Source of the DNA: Dactylosporangium sp. AC04546
Lineage (GTDB): Bacteria; Actinomycetota; Actinomycetes; Mycobacteriales; Micromonosporaceae
Length of the DNA: 64,000 nt
Reading direction: 5' to 3'
Assembly (NCBI RefSeq): GCF_022095675.1
Contig: NZ_JAHYSG010000013.1
Span: 62,001 to 126,000 of the forward strand
This document shows positions 44,740 through 54,216 of this stretch, piece after piece. Each line of letters starts with the position of its first letter. Position 1 is the first letter of the stretch. The position numbers were made by a program, and so were the translations under genes. The notes under the pieces were generated by a model, which worked only from the letters and a program-made list of their open reading frames with translations, had not been told where the DNA came from and searched no databases.

Positions 44740-46622
44740 CCGTCGACCCCCTCGGCGCCGCCCTGCCCGGGATCCCGCTCGCCCTCGGCCTCGCCGGGCT
44801 GCTGCTGCGCGGGGACAAGCGGGTGCCGGCCGCGGTGCTCGGCGTCGGCGGTGCGACCGCGGCGCTCGGCGTCGCGATCGCCGCCGCCGTGCGCGGCCCG
44901 CACGGGCCCGACCGCGGCCACGTGCTGGCCGAGTTCGGCCGGCTGGCCGTCACGTTCGGCACCTGGCTCGACGGCCCCGCCGGGCTGGTGGCGGTCGCCG
45001 TCGCCGTGGTGGCGCTGTGCGTCCAGGTCTACTCGGTGGCCTACCTGCACCACGACGACCGCTACGCGCCCTACGCCGCCCAGGTCAGCCTCTTCACCGG
45101 CGCGATGCTGCTGGTCGTCGCGTCCGGCGACCTGATCGTGATGCTCGTCGGCTGGGAGGTCATGGGCATCTGTTCCTACCTGCTCATCGGCCACGACCGG
45201 CGGCTGCCCGAGGCGCCGCGGGCGGCGGTCAAGGCGTTCCTGGTCACCCGCGTCGGCGACGTCGGCTTCCTGCTCGGCATCGCGCTGCTCGGGGTGCGGG
45301 CCGGCAGCTTCCGCATCGCCGACGTGTTCGCCGCCGACCTGTCCGCGGGCACGGTGACGGCCGCCTGCCTGATGCTGCTGGCCGGGGTGGCCGGCAAGAG
45401 CGCGCAGTTCCCGCTGCACACCTGGTTGCCCGACGCGATGGCCGGCCCGACCCCGATCTCGGCCCTGATCCACGCCGCGACGATGGTCGCGGCCGGGGTC
45501 TACGTCGTGGCCCGGCTGTTCCCGCTGTTCGAGCGGTCCGCCACGGCGCTGGTCGTGCTGGCCCTGATGGCCTCGGTCACCATGCTGCTCGGCGCGCTGT
45601 CCGCCCTCGGCCAGGACGACATCAAGCGGGTCCTGGCCTGGTCGACGGTCAGCCAGCTGGGCTACATGACCGGCGCCCTCGCCGTCGGCGCACCCGCCGC
45701 CGCGCTGTTCCACCTGCTCACCCACGCCGCGTTCAAGGCGCTGCTGTTCCTCGCCGCGGGTGCGGTGATCCACGCGGTCGGCACCAACCTCATGGCGTCG
45801 ATGGGCGGGCTGCGGGAGCGGATGCCGGCCACGTTCTGGACCATGACGGCCGCGCTCGCGGCGCTCGCCGGGGTGCCGGTGTTCGCCGGGTTCTGGAGCA
45901 AGGACGCGATCGTGGAGGCCGCCTGGCACGCCACGACCGGCGAGAGCCACGGGCCGCTGCCGCGGGGGGTGGCCGCCGTGGTGCTGGTCTCCGCCTGCCT
46001 GACCGTCGCGGTCACCGCGGCCTACGTGGTGCGGCTGTGGCGGCGCACGTTCGGCGGCGAGGCACGTTCGGCCGAGGCCCGGGCGGCGCACGAGCCGCCG
46101 TGGGCGATGCGCGGGCCGCTGCTGGTGCTGGCCGTGCCCACCGTCCTGCTGGGCTTCGCCGGGCTGGCCTCGGGCTTCAGCGACCGGCTGGTCGGCGGGT
46201 GGGGCGGTGCCGGAGGCGCGATGCCGCTGCCGGCCGCCGAGCCGGTCGCACACCTGACCTGGCTGGCGATCATCCCGCTCGTCCTGCTGGTCGCCGGGGG
46301 CTGGCTCGCCTGGCGCCGCGACCCGGCGGCCCCGCTGCCCGACACCGCGACCACCCGCCTGTTCGCCAACGCCTTCTATCTCGACGCGGTGCAGGACGCG
46401 CTCGTCACCCGGCCGGTCGCGGCGCTGGCCCGGGCCATGCGGCGGGCCGACGAGCGGCTCGTCGACGGCGCGGTCGACGGAGTCGGCTCCGGCGCGGCCG
46501 GGGCGGGCGGGCTGCTCGCCCGGGTCCACGCGGCCGCGCTGCCCCGGGCGACCACCGCCGTGCTCGGCGGCGCCGTCGTCATCGCCGCGGTCGTCGCGAT
46601 CGTCGTGGGAGTGGCCCGATGA
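44736..46622 (+). CDS. nuoL: Complex I antiporter-like subunit NuoL
   Basis: The 628 residues are of normal length and include the C-terminal lateral helix region. Key polar residues of the proton channel are in place: Glu in GWEVMGICSYLLIG, Lys in AGKSAQFPLHTWLPDAMAGP, and Lys in QDDIKRVLAWSTVSQLGYMT. It starts with GTG in a GTGA overlap, behind GAGGAGG. The homologous Mrp antiporter subunit MrpA/D shares this core, but neighbours show it belongs to complex I. Confidence 0.95.
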   Translation: MTVDPLGAALPGIPLALGLAGLLLRGDKRVPAAVLGVGGATAALGVAIAAAVRGPHGPDRGHVLAEFGRLAVTFGTWLDGPAGLVAVAVAVVALCVQVYSVAYLHHDDRYAPYAAQVSLFTGAMLLVVASGDLIVMLVGWEVMGICSYLLIGHDRRLPEAPRAAVKAFLVTRVGDVGFLLGIALLGVRAGSFRIADVFAADLSAGTVTAACLMLLAGVAGKSAQFPLHTWLPDAMAGPTPISALIHAATMVAAGVYVVARLFPLFERSATALVVLALMASVTMLLGALSALGQDDIKRVLAWSTVSQLGYMTGALAVGAPAAALFHLLTHAAFKALLFLAAGAVIHAVGTNLMASMGGLRERMPATFWTMTAALAALAGVPVFAGFWSKDAIVEAAWHATTGESHGPLPRGVAAVVLVSACLTVAVTAAYVVRLWRRTFGGEARSAEARAAHEPPWAMRGPLLVLAVPTVLLGFAGLASGFSDRLVGGWGGAGGAMPLPAAEPVAHLTWLAIIPLVLLVAGGWLAWRRDPAAPLPDTATTRLFANAFYLDAVQDALVTRPVAALARAMRRADERLVDGAVDGVGSGAAGAGGLLARVHAAALPRATTAVLGGAVVIAAVVAIVVGVAR

Positions 46623-48133
46623 CCACCGGACAGACGCTCCTGCTGGCCACCCTGCTGCTGCCGGCGATCGGCGCGCTCGCCGCCGCCGGCCTGCCGGCCC
46701 GGCTCGACCGCGCCGGCCGGGTGACGGGCACCGTGTTCGCCGCCGCCACGCTCGGCGTCACACTCCTGTTCCGCCCGCCGGACGCGGCGCCCGCCACGGC
46801 GTCGCGGATCGCGCCGTGGACCGAGCTCGACCTGCCCTGGGCGCCCGCCCTCAGCCTGCGGTTCCACCTGGGCATCGACGGCATCTCCTACCCGCTGGTC
46901 CTGCTCACCGCCCTGCTGACCGTGCTGTGCTGCGCCTACTGCCTCTGGCGGGTGCCGGAGCCGGGCCGCGGCCGGCTGCTGGTGGCGCTGCTGCTCGTGC
47001 TGCAGGTCGGCATCCAGGGCGTGTTCCTCTCGCTCGACCTGGTGCTGTTCTTCGTGTTCTTCGAGGTCGTGCTCCTGCCGATGTATGCGGTGATCGCCGT
47101 CTGGGGCGGCCCCGACCGGCGGCGGGCGGCTCGCAAGTTCGTCCTCTACACCTTGTTCGGCTCGGTGCTGCTCCTCGTGGGCGTCTTCGTGGTCGTGTCG
47201 GCGTCGGGCACCGCCGACCTGGTCGCGCTCGGCGACCCGGCCGTGCGCCCGATGACCAGCGGCATGCAGCTGCTGGCGTTCGTCCTGCTCGCCGTCGCGT
47301 TCGCGGTGAAGAGCCCGCTGTGGCCGCTGCACACCTGGCTGCCGGCCGCGCACACCGAGGCGCCGACGGTCGGCTCGGTGATCCTGGCCGGCGTGCTGCT
47401 GAAGATGGGCACGTATGGGCTGCTGCGGGTCGCGGTCGGGGTGGCGCCCGACGGCGCCGCGCGCAGCGCCCCGGTCCTCGCGATCCTGGCCACGGCCGCG
47501 ATCATCGCCGGTGGCCTGATCTGCCTGGCCCAGACCGAGCTCAAGCGGCTCATCGCCTACTCGTCGGTCGGCCACATGGGCTTCGTGCTGCTCGGCATCG
47601 CGACCCTGACCGCCACCGGCCTGCAGGCCGCCCTCATCGGCAACATCGCCCACGGCATCGTCACCGGCCTGCTGTTCTTCATCGCCGGCGGGATCAAGGA
47701 CCGGCTGCACACCGGCGAGCTGGTCCGCCTGGGCGGGCTGCGGGAGACCGCGCCGGCGCTCAGCGGCGTGCTCGCCTACGCCGCGATCGCCTCGCTCGGC
47801 CTGCCCGGCCTGGCCGGCTTCTGGGGCGAGGCGTTCGCCGTCGTCGCCGCGTTCGAGCGCGGCGGCCCGCTGTGGATCACCCTGGGCGTGCTGGCGGCGG
47901 CCGGCGCGGCCCTCGCCGCCGCATACTTCCTGCGCCTGCTGCGCCGGGTCACCCACGGCCCGGCCGCCCCGGCGGTCGCCGGGCTCGGCGCGCAGGCCCG
48001 GCTCGGCCCGGGCGAGCTCGTCGCCTGGTCGCCGCTCGTGGTGCTGACCCTGGCGCTGGGCATCCTGCCGCCGCTCGTCCTGTCGTACTCCGCCGATCCC
48101 GTGGCGGCCCTCGCGGAGGTGTTCGGCCGATGA
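46619..48133 (+). CDS. nuoM: Complex I antiporter-like subunit NuoM
   Basis: The 504 residues (start ATG 46619, ATGA overlap with nuoL) contain the conserved Glu in FFEVVLLPMYAVI, Lys in AVKSPLWPLHTWLPAAHTEA, Lys in LKRLIAYSSVGHMGFVLLGI and Glu in GFWGEAF. These are the residues that form the proton half-channels. Fourteen helices are expected. Confidence 0.95.
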   Translation: MTTGQTLLLATLLLPAIGALAAAGLPARLDRAGRVTGTVFAAATLGVTLLFRPPDAAPATASRIAPWTELDLPWAPALSLRFHLGIDGISYPLVLLTALLTVLCCAYCLWRVPEPGRGRLLVALLLVLQVGIQGVFLSLDLVLFFVFFEVVLLPMYAVIAVWGGPDRRRAARKFVLYTLFGSVLLLVGVFVVVSASGTADLVALGDPAVRPMTSGMQLLAFVLLAVAFAVKSPLWPLHTWLPAAHTEAPTVGSVILAGVLLKMGTYGLLRVAVGVAPDGAARSAPVLAILATAAIIAGGLICLAQTELKRLIAYSSVGHMGFVLLGIATLTATGLQAALIGNIAHGIVTGLLFFIAGGIKDRLHTGELVRLGGLRETAPALSGVLAYAAIASLGLPGLAGFWGEAFAVVAAFERGGPLWITLGVLAAAGAALAAAYFLRLLRRVTHGPAAPAVAGLGAQARLGPGELVAWSPLVVLTLALGILPPLVLSYSADPVAALAEVFGR

Positions 48134-49611
48134 GGATCGACCAGGTCGCGCTCCTGCCGACGTACGTCGCCGCCGCCACCGCCGTCCTCGCGCTGATGGC
48201 CGACCTGGTGGTCCCGGGGCGGCGGGGCGCGGTCACCGGGGTCACCGCGCTGGGCATGCTCGGCACGATCGCCACGGCGATCACCGTCGGCGTGGGGCTC
48301 GACGGCGGCCGGCGCACCGCGTTCTGCGTCGGCCCGGACCAGTGCTCGCTGGTGTTCGACCCCGCGACCGCGATCGTCGCCGGGGTGTTCGCCGCGCTCG
48401 CCCTGGGCGCGCTGGCACTGTCGGTGCCCCTGCTGCGCACCGGCGAGGTGCCGGCCGGGGAGTACTGCTTCCTCCTCGCCTGCTCGTTGACCGGCGCGGT
48501 CGTGCTCGGCGGCGCCCGCGACCTGATCACGCTGGTGGTGGCGCTCGAGACGCTGACGCTTCCGCTGTACCTCCTGGTCGGCCTCCGCCGCGGCAACCGG
48601 GCCGGCGGTGCCGCCGCGGTCACGTTCTTCGTGGTCAGCGTCGTGTCGACGGCGGTGGCCCTGCTCGGCGCCGCGCTCGTCTTCACCGCCACCGGCGGCG
48701 TCCACTTCGCCGACATCGCGGGCGCCGAGGTCCCCCCGGCCGCCGAGCCGCTGCTCAAGGTGGGCGTGATCCTGCTGCTCACCGGCCTGGCGTTCAAGGT
48801 CGCCGCGGTGCCGACGCACGCCTGGGCGCCGACCACCTACGACGGGGCGCCGTTACCCGTCGCCGCCTACCTGTCGACGGCGTCCAAGCTCGGTGGCGTG
48901 GTCGCGCTGCTGCTCGTCGGCGTGTCCGCGGCCCGGCCGGTGCTCGCCACGTCGGGCCTCACCCTGGCCGTGCTCGCGGTGCTGAGCATGACCGTCGGCA
49001 ACCTGGTCGCGCTGCGCCAGCGGCGCATGGTGCGGCTGCTCGCCTGGTCGTCGGTCGCCCAGGCCGGCTACCTGCTGGCCCCGCTCGGCGCGCTGCTCGC
49101 CGCCGGCGGGCGCACCGGGCCGGCCGTCGAGCTGCTGGTCGCCGCCACCATCGCCTATGCCTTCTTCTACGTCGTGCTGGAGTTCTCCGCGTTCGGGGCG
49201 ATCGTCGGGGTCCGGGGCGCGGGCGACGGCGGCGAGGTCGCCGACTACCGGGGCCTGGCCCGCCGCTCCCCCTGGCTGACCGCCGTGCTGGTGATCTCGC
49301 TCACCGGCCTGGCCGGCCTGCCGCCGGGGCTCGCGGGCCTGTTCGCCAAGGTCGCCGTGGTGCGCTCGCTGCTCGGCGGCGACGCGGTCTGGTTAGCCAT
49401 CGTGGTCGCGCTCAACGCCGTGGTCGGCCTCGCCTACTACGTCCGCGCGGCCGCGACCCTGTTCGCCCCGGCGCCCGACGGCCTGTCGCCCGAACCGAGA
49501 CAGCGGGTGAGCTGGCCGGTCGCCACCGCGGTGGCGGTGGCCGCCGTCGTGGCCGTCCTCGTCGGCCTCGCACCGGAGCTCGTCATGCGGGCCGCCGGGA
49601 CGTTCAGCTAG
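48130..49611 (+). CDS. nuoN: Complex I antiporter-like subunit NuoN
   Basis: The 493 residues (start ATG 48130, ATGA overlap with nuoM) include Glu in [15 protein letters not shown], Lys in [20 protein letters not shown], and Lys in [15 protein letters not shown]. The protein ends the six-gene cluster; no transcription terminator is obvious before htpX. Confidence 0.94.
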   Translation: MRIDQVALLPTYVAAATAVLALMADLVVPGRRGAVTGVTALGMLGTIATAITVGVGLDGGRRTAFCVGPDQCSLVFDPATAIVAGVFAALALGALALSVPLLRTGEVPAGEYCFLLACSLTGAVVLGGARDLITLVVALETLTLPLYLLVGLRRGNRAGGAAAVTFFVVSVVSTAVALLGAALVFTATGGVHFADIAGAEVPPAAEPLLKVGVILLLTGLAFKVAAVPTHAWAPTTYDGAPLPVAAYLSTASKLGGVVALLLVGVSAARPVLATSGLTLAVLAVLSMTVGNLVALRQRRMVRLLAWSSVAQAGYLLAPLGALLAAGGRTGPAVELLVAATIAYAFFYVVLEFSAFGAIVGVRGAGDGGEVADYRGLARRSPWLTAVLVISLTGLAGLPPGLAGLFAKVAVVRSLLGGDAVWLAIVVALNAVVGLAYYVRAAATLFAPAPDGLSPEPRQRVSWPVATAVAVAAVVAVLVGLAPELVMRAAGTFS

Positions 49612-49663
49612 CTCACAGCTAGCACCGGGAAGGTCCACGGGCAGTCGCGGTGTTATTGGAGGC

Positions 49664-50533
49664 ATGCAGCACAGGCATTTCAACGGTCTGAAGACAGCGG
49701 CCCTCCTCGGGTTGCTCACCTCACTGATCCTGCTTGTCGGCTACTGGCTCGGCGGTAGCACCGGTCTGGTCATCGCCGTCTTCCTGTCGCTGGCAATGAA
49801 CGCGTTCAGCTACTTCTACTCGGACAAGATCGCCCTGCGCGCCATGAACGCGCAGCCGGTCACCGAGGCGCAGGCCCCCGAGCTGTACGCCATGGTCCGC
49901 GAGCTCGCCACCCAGGCCGGGCAGCCCATGCCACGGCTCTACATCAGTCCCACGATGCAGCCCAACGCGTTCGCCACGGGCCGCAACCCGCAGCACGCCG
50001 CCGTCGCCGTGACCCAGGGCATCCTGGGCATGCTCACGACCCGTGAGCTGCGCGGCGTGATCGGTCACGAGCTGTCGCACGTCTACAACCGCGACATCCT
50101 CATCTCCAGCGTCGCCGGCGCCCTCGGCGGCATGATCACCATGCTGGCCCAGCTGGCGATCTTCCTGCCGCTCGGCTCGAGCGACGACGAGGACGGCCCC
50201 GGCATCGTCGGCATGCTGCTGATGCTCATCCTCGGCCCGCTGGCCGCGATGGTCATCCAGATGGCCATCAGCCGCAACCGCGAGTACCAGGCGGACGAGT
50301 CGGGCGCCAAGCTCACCAACGACCCGTTGGCCCTGGCCAGCGCCCTGCGGAAGATCCACCGCGGCACCCAGGCGCTGCCGCTGCCGGCCGACAGCCAGCT
50401 GGCCAGCCAGGCCCACCTCATGATCGACAACCCGCTCAAGGGCGGTGGGCTCGCGTCCCTGTTCTCGACGCACCCGCCGATGGAGCAGCGGGTGGCGCGT
50501 CTCGAGCAGATGGCCGGGGTGCAGTACCGCTAA
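49664..50533 (+). CDS. htpX: Membrane zinc metalloprotease HtpX
   Basis: HtpX is an M48 protease that degrades misfolded membrane proteins at the cytoplasmic face. The 289 residues have two N-terminal helices (11-50), the zinc motif HELSH (135-139), a further hydrophobic pair (about 145-205) and the third ligand Glu in [13 protein letters not shown]. The start is ATG at 49664 behind GGAGG. It is followed by a terminator hairpin. Confidence 0.94.
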   Translation: MQHRHFNGLKTAALLGLLTSLILLVGYWLGGSTGLVIAVFLSLAMNAFSYFYSDKIALRAMNAQPVTEAQAPELYAMVRELATQAGQPMPRLYISPTMQPNAFATGRNPQHAAVAVTQGILGMLTTRELRGVIGHELSHVYNRDILISSVAGALGGMITMLAQLAIFLPLGSSDDEDGPGIVGMLLMLILGPLAAMVIQMAISRNREYQADESGAKLTNDPLALASALRKIHRGTQALPLPADSQLASQAHLMIDNPLKGGGLASLFSTHPPMEQRVARLEQMAGVQYR

Positions 50534-50549
50534 ATCCCCTTCGGATCGT

Positions 50550-50582
50550 GAAGGGCCTGCCGTTAGTATCGGCGGGCCCTTC
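50550..50582 (+). terminator. Terminator after htpX
   Basis: GAAGGGCCTGCCG and CGGCGGGCCCTTC pair over 13 positions (one wobble) around a 7-nt loop, 16 nt after the htpX stop. No clear T-tract follows. Confidence 0.7.
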
Positions 50583-50602
50583 AGTCCTTACCGAAAGGGG
50601 TA

Positions 50603-51841
50603 GTGGTGCTCCGGCAGTACGCCTCCGTCTGGCGGCTCCCCGGAGCGCCTGTTTTGCTCGTCGTGGGCGTCGCCGCACGGCTCGGCATCGGGATGATCTC
50701 GCTGTCGCTGCTGCTCCTGCTGCAGCGGACGACCGGGCGGTACACCGAGGCGGCGCTCGCCTGCTCGGTGTACGCGATCGCCACCGCCGTCGCAAGCCCC
50801 GTCGTCGGCCGCCTCGCCGACCGCGCCGGCCCGGCCCCGGTGCTGCTCGTCACCGGCGTCGTCCACCCGCTGATGCTGCTCCTGCTGCTGGCCGCCGGCC
50901 TGCGGCACGCCCCGCTGCCGCTGATCCTGGCCGCCGCGACGCTCGCCGGGGCGACGTTCCCGCCGCTGACCGCCGCGATCCGCGGCACGTGGAACGCGCT
51001 GACCGCCGACCAGCCGCAGGTCAGACTGACCGCGATGGCCGCCGAGACGGCGCTCTTCGAGATCGTCTTCGTCACCGGGCCGATGCTGGTCGCCCTGTGC
51101 GTCGCCCTCTGGCAGCCCGCGGTCGCACTCGTCGCCGCGGCGGCGATCACGCTCGTCGGCACGCTCACCGTGGCGCGCGGCCGGGCCATCCGCTCCTGGC
51201 GCCGCCACGAGGACCACCCACCCGCCCGCGGCCTGGGTCCGCTGCGGGTGCCCGGCTTCGCCGCCCTGCTGGTCACGGCCTTCGGGCTGGGTTTCGCATT
51301 CGGCGGTACCGGGGTGGTCGTCCCCGCCTACGCCACCGCCCACGTGTCCACCGATCCGGAGAGCGTCGGCGGCATCCTGCTGGGTGTGTGGGGCATCGGC
51401 AGCGCCGTCAGCGGCTTCTGGTTCGGCGCACGCCACCGGGTCGGCGCGCGACTCGGCTGGATGCTCGCCGGCGTCGCCGCCAGCCTGGCCGTCCTCGCCG
51501 CCATGCCGAACGCCGTGTCGCTGGGCGCCGCGCTGATCATCGGCGGCGCGACGATCGCACCCACCCTCACCGTGCAGAACTCGCTCATCGGCGCGCTCGT
51601 GCCGCGCTCGATGCTGAACGAGGCGTACACCTGGCTGGTGACCGTCTCCGTGGCCGCGAGCGCCACCGGGGTGGCCGTGACCGGCATGGTGGTCGACCAC
51701 CCGGGCGGCGTCATGTGGGCCTTCCTCCTGGGCGGGGCCGCCGTGGCCGCCGGCGCGGTGGTGGCGCTGCTGCCGCGGGGCTCGATCGCGCGCGCCACAG
51801 CCGTCACCCACTCGGGCGACGAGCTCAAGGCCGTTGTGTAG
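50603..51841 (+). CDS. Major facilitator superfamily transporter
   Basis: The 412 residues form about 12 hydrophobic helices in two halves. The loop between helices 2 and 3 reads GRLADRAGPAPVLLV, a form of the MFS motif A. The substrate is unknown; this type is common among putative actinobacterial drug or sugar exporters. Two GTG codons (50603, 50606) are possible starts after AAAGGGG. It is followed after 11 nt by a small frame. Confidence 0.85.
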   Translation: MVLRQYASVWRLPGAPVLLVVGVAARLGIGMISLSLLLLLQRTTGRYTEAALACSVYAIATAVASPVVGRLADRAGPAPVLLVTGVVHPLMLLLLLAAGLRHAPLPLILAAATLAGATFPPLTAAIRGTWNALTADQPQVRLTAMAAETALFEIVFVTGPMLVALCVALWQPAVALVAAAAITLVGTLTVARGRAIRSWRRHEDHPPARGLGPLRVPGFAALLVTAFGLGFAFGGTGVVVPAYATAHVSTDPESVGGILLGVWGIGSAVSGFWFGARHRVGARLGWMLAGVAASLAVLAAMPNAVSLGAALIIGGATIAPTLTVQNSLIGALVPRSMLNEAYTWLVTVSVAASATGVAVTGMVVDHPGGVMWAFLLGGAAVAAGAVVALLPRGSIARATAVTHSGDELKAVV

Positions 51842-51852
51842 GGTCCGGGCTC

Positions 51853-51996
51853 ATGGCGTTTGTGCCGACCGACCCGGCTCGCGGTGATCTCGCCGCCGGG
51901 CACGATGTCGAGATCCGCCACGCCGACAGCTTCGTGCGCATCCGCGCCGTCCCGCCCTCCAGGACGGGACGGCGCGCGCCGCGGGACTACCGGTAG
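51853..51996 (+). CDS. Possible 47-residue protein
   Basis: An ATG at 51853, 11 nt after the MFS stop, opens a 47-residue frame (MAFVPTDPARGDLAAGHDVE, then IRHADSFVRIRAVPPSRTGR). Codon use is like neighbouring genes and the spacing suits an operon. It ends at a CTACCGGTAG palindrome that is also the border of integrative element 1. There is no family I recognise, so it may be chance. Confidence 0.35.
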   Translation: MAFVPTDPARGDLAAGHDVEIRHADSFVRIRAVPPSRTGRRAPRDYR

Positions 51997-52013
51997 TTGG
52001 GTGAACTGCAGGG
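51993..52013. repeat. Distal copy of the yajQ 3'-end sequence (att-like)
   Basis: GTAGTTGGGTGAACTGCAGG differs from the yajQ copy at 54595-54614 only by one additional G. It lies in non-coding DNA next to a broken integrase gene, as an att site would. Confidence 0.7.
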
Positions 52014-52069
52014 ACCATGGCCACCACCAGGACGGTAGCCAGCCATGATCCCCGCCAGGCCGTGATCAG

Positions 52070-52387
52070 GCCGTCGTGCACCGAGGCGTAGAAGTGCCGC
52101 AACGCATGCATGCCCTGTTCCCGGGTGCGCTCCACACCCGCATGGGTCAATGCCGGGTGCCAGACGTACCGGTTGAACGTGTGCCGATCGAGCGCAACCT
52201 TGGTCTTGCCGTAGACCACTAGCTCGACCGTCACCGACGGGCCGCCGGGCTCTTCCCAGGGCAACGTCACCGGCACGGGTGACCACTCGGTCAGATGGGC
52301 AGCCACCGAGTCAACAACTGACTCGGCAAGGGGCACATCACGGGTCTTGCGGCCCTTCGGAAGCGCGAACACCAGCCGGTTACCCAC
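52070..52387 (-). pseudogene. Tyrosine integrase fragment
   Basis: The minus-strand frame starting near GTG 52387 encodes VGNRLVFALPKGRKTRDVPL and later TFNRYVWHPALTHAGVERTR and MHALRHFYASV, typical of the central and catalytic part of actinobacterial phage-type integrases. Only the second-arginine box (HALRH) is left. The N-terminal half is missing (an in-frame TAA lies just upstream) and similarity ends after FYASV, before the His-x-x-Arg and Tyr boxes. It is therefore inactive. It lies about 60 nt from the distal att-like repeat. Confidence 0.85.
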
Positions 52388-52504
52388 GATCTTTTAGCTG
52401 CCGAACGACATGCACAACGCCCCGCTCCAGGCCCACTCAGCCGTGGGCGGACCGGATCTGGTGTGGCGCAGGGTCCAGTCCGCGCGCGTCGGCTGCCCGC
52501 CGGG

Positions 52505-52837
52505 TCATCGGTCGGCGGTCGGCGGCGTTTCCGCTTGCTCGACCTGCTGGATGAGTTGCTTGAGGTGGGCGATCTCGTCGCGCAGGGCGGCCTGACCGGC
52601 GGCGGTGAGGGTGACCCAGGTGCGTGGGCGCTTGCCCTCGAAGCCCTTCTCGATCTGGATTAGCTCGGCCTTCTCCAGGACGGTCAGGTGCTGCCCGAGG
52701 TTACCGGCGGTCAGCTGCAGGGTGGTACGGAGGAAGCCGAACTCGACCTGGCGGGCCTGGTGCGCGATGGCCATGATGCCGAGCCGGACGCGCTGGTGGA
52801 CGACGTCGTCGAGGCCGTTGGCGGGGTGATCGGTCAT
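52505..52837 (-). CDS. Winged-helix transcriptional regulator
   Basis: From ATG at 52837 the 110 residues (MTDHPANGLDDVVHQRVRLG, then QLTAGNLGQHLTVLEKAELI) match the short ArsR/MarR-like winged-helix family in which the wing reads GFEGKRPRTWVTLTAAGQAA. A C-terminal helix may dimerise. The ATG overlaps the stop of the membrane protein gene (ATGA), so the pair is co-translated and the regulator may control its own operon. Confidence 0.85.
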   Translation of the reverse strand: MTDHPANGLDDVVHQRVRLGIMAIAHQARQVEFGFLRTTLQLTAGNLGQHLTVLEKAELIQIEKGFEGKRPRTWVTLTAAGQAALRDEIAHLKQLIQQVEQAETPPTADR

Positions 52838-53568
52838 CGTGCGTGAACCTTGGCGGTCGGCTGGAACAGGGCGAAGCCGGCGGCGCCCAGCAGCAGCACC
52901 GCCGCCGGGACGAGCAGGTACGGCAGGAAGAACCACGGCGACGACGAGTGAATGACTTGGTTGCTCTGCACCATCCCGATCGCCAGGTAGACGAGGGTGT
53001 ACGCCAGCAGCGCCCAGTTGCGTTCGACCCACGTGAGCACCAGCAGCGCCAGCCCGATTACCGCCAGGGGACTGGCCAGCCCGTTAATGAGCCACACGGC
53101 CGGCCCGACCTCGATCTGCGCCGGGTCGGTGGAGAACGGGTCGGCGGGCTGGGGAAGGAGCGGGTGGAACGTCAGCCAGATCGACACGGCCGTCATCAGG
53201 ACGGCCAACGCGACGCCGACGACGACGTAGGGGCGGATGGGGGTGCCCACGCCGCGCCGTCGGGACTGCCTGACGTAGAAGGCCGCGATCGCCGCGTAGG
53301 CGAGCAGCAGCGCGACTGTCCAGTACCCGAGCTCCGCCGGGTTGGGCGCCATGCAGACCGTGCTCCCCGGGCGGGATCGGCAGGTGCCGAAGACGTCGAG
53401 GTAGGGGGCGTACCGGTAGACGGGAATCGCGACCAGGGTGATCGTCGCGAAGACCAGCAGCGGGAACCAGGTGCCGCGCTGGGCGACACGGACCCGGCGC
53501 GTCAGGTCACGCACGGCCGCCAGCAGCTCGTGAGGGCTGTCCCCCTGGGGAACAGACTTGTCTGCCAT
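52834..53568 (-). CDS. Six-helix membrane protein of unknown function
   Basis: The 244 residues have a polar N-terminus (1-32) and about six membrane helices (near 34-52, 82-98, 112-132, 158-178, 184-200 and 215-235). A loop after helix 1 has Cys-x..-Cys (FGTCRSRPGSTVCMAP), perhaps an external disulfide. The start is ATG at 53568 without a clear ribosome binding site. It is the first gene of a two-gene operon with the winged-helix regulator. Confidence 0.75.
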   Translation of the reverse strand: MADKSVPQGDSPHELLAAVRDLTRRVRVAQRGTWFPLLVFATITLVAIPVYRYAPYLDVFGTCRSRPGSTVCMAPNPAELGYWTVALLLAYAAIAAFYVRQSRRRGVGTPIRPYVVVGVALAVLMTAVSIWLTFHPLLPQPADPFSTDPAQIEVGPAVWLINGLASPLAVIGLALLVLTWVERNWALLAYTLVYLAIGMVQSNQVIHSSSPWFFLPYLLVPAAVLLLGAAGFALFQPTAKVHAR

Positions 53569-53817
53569 GAAGATAGCTTTGCATTACAGACCTAGCTGCG
53601 CAAGAGAGCGCATGACACTTTTCGTGGTCCGTGCCGTGACGGGGATCCGGCACGGCACGCGGCGCGAGCGGCCAAGCGCCTGCCTTCAGCAAGATCATCG
53701 GGACCAAATTCGGACCAATGAGGGTGAGAAATGCTGTCAAACGATCACCAGCGTTGACAATGCTCTGCTCTCCGGCCGAATCTGCCCGTTACTCACGATC
53801 TTCATCGGATGGTCGCG

Positions 53818-53842
53818 GTTAGGGGTTCAAGTCCCGCCAACG
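53818..53842 (+). other. Possible tRNA 3'-end remnant
   Basis: GGTTAGGGGTTCAAGTCCCG followed by CCAAC resembles a T-arm plus acceptor strand, with GGTTCAAGTCC as T-loop. The T-stem pairs in only three positions, so it is not a functional tRNA. Such remnants mark former attachment sites. Confidence 0.3.
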
Positions 53843-54160
53843 GTCCGCTGCCCAAGCGCTGGCGTCGGTTGCGTACAGCGGCAAAGTACAGCAACCGACC
53901 GCACCGAGCCGGACACTGCCGAAGCTAAACTCGTTGCAGCACAACGGTTCCAGCCTCACCAGACCGCACCGCCGTGACTCCGTAGATCCAGGTCCCGCGA
54001 CAGCAACGCGGCAGCAACCGCCCCGACCGGCGGCGGCCGGCAAAACCGAGGACCAGGGCGCGAGCGTCGATCGGGTGCGGCAACTCAGGCCCCCGAGGAG
54101 CCGTCGTCCCGCGCGGTCCGCGCTCCGAACACAACCCGCCGCCAGCGGGTGATTCAGTGT

Positions 54161-54189
54161 TTGCTGAACGCGCCGACCTTGACGATAAT
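54161..54189 (+). promoter_or_regulatory. Candidate promoter of the small Cys/His gene
   Basis: TTGCTG (54161-54166), a 17-nt spacer and GATAAT (54184-54189) form a near-consensus SigA promoter. The expected start of transcription is near 54196, which excludes the upstream in-frame ATG at 54157 and supports the start at 54217. Confidence 0.6.
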
Positions 54190-54216
54190 ACGAACAGGTG
54201 TGCGAAACTGCTGATC

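Larger units (their letters stand above)
53569..54216. other. Non-coding stretch inside element 1
   Basis: This 648-nt stretch has no convincing gene. It contains a GTGCCGTG/CACGGCAC inverted repeat (53631-53658), a tRNA-3'-end-like segment at 53818-53842, lower GC content than the housekeeping regions, and near its end a promoter for the small Cys/His gene. Confidence 0.55.

Noticed and set aside
44676..46529. A 617-codon minus-strand frame across nuoL
   Set aside because: It is antisense to nuoL and made of Gly/Arg/Gln/His repeats typical of GC shadow frames.
45017..48133. A 1038-codon plus-strand frame ending in nuoM
   Set aside because: Only the last 504 codons (from 46619) are NuoM. 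The earlier part is an out-of-frame reading of nuoL.
51851..52069. C-terminal continuation of the integrase frame in element 1
   Set aside because: After FYASV the sequence is no longer integrase-like and crosses the att-like repeat into the neighbouring region; it is read-through of a truncated gene.
53569..54156. Short frames in the gap of element 1
   Set aside because: They are 60-140 codons long, lack ribosome binding sites, and have random composition; no integrase or transposase motif was seen.
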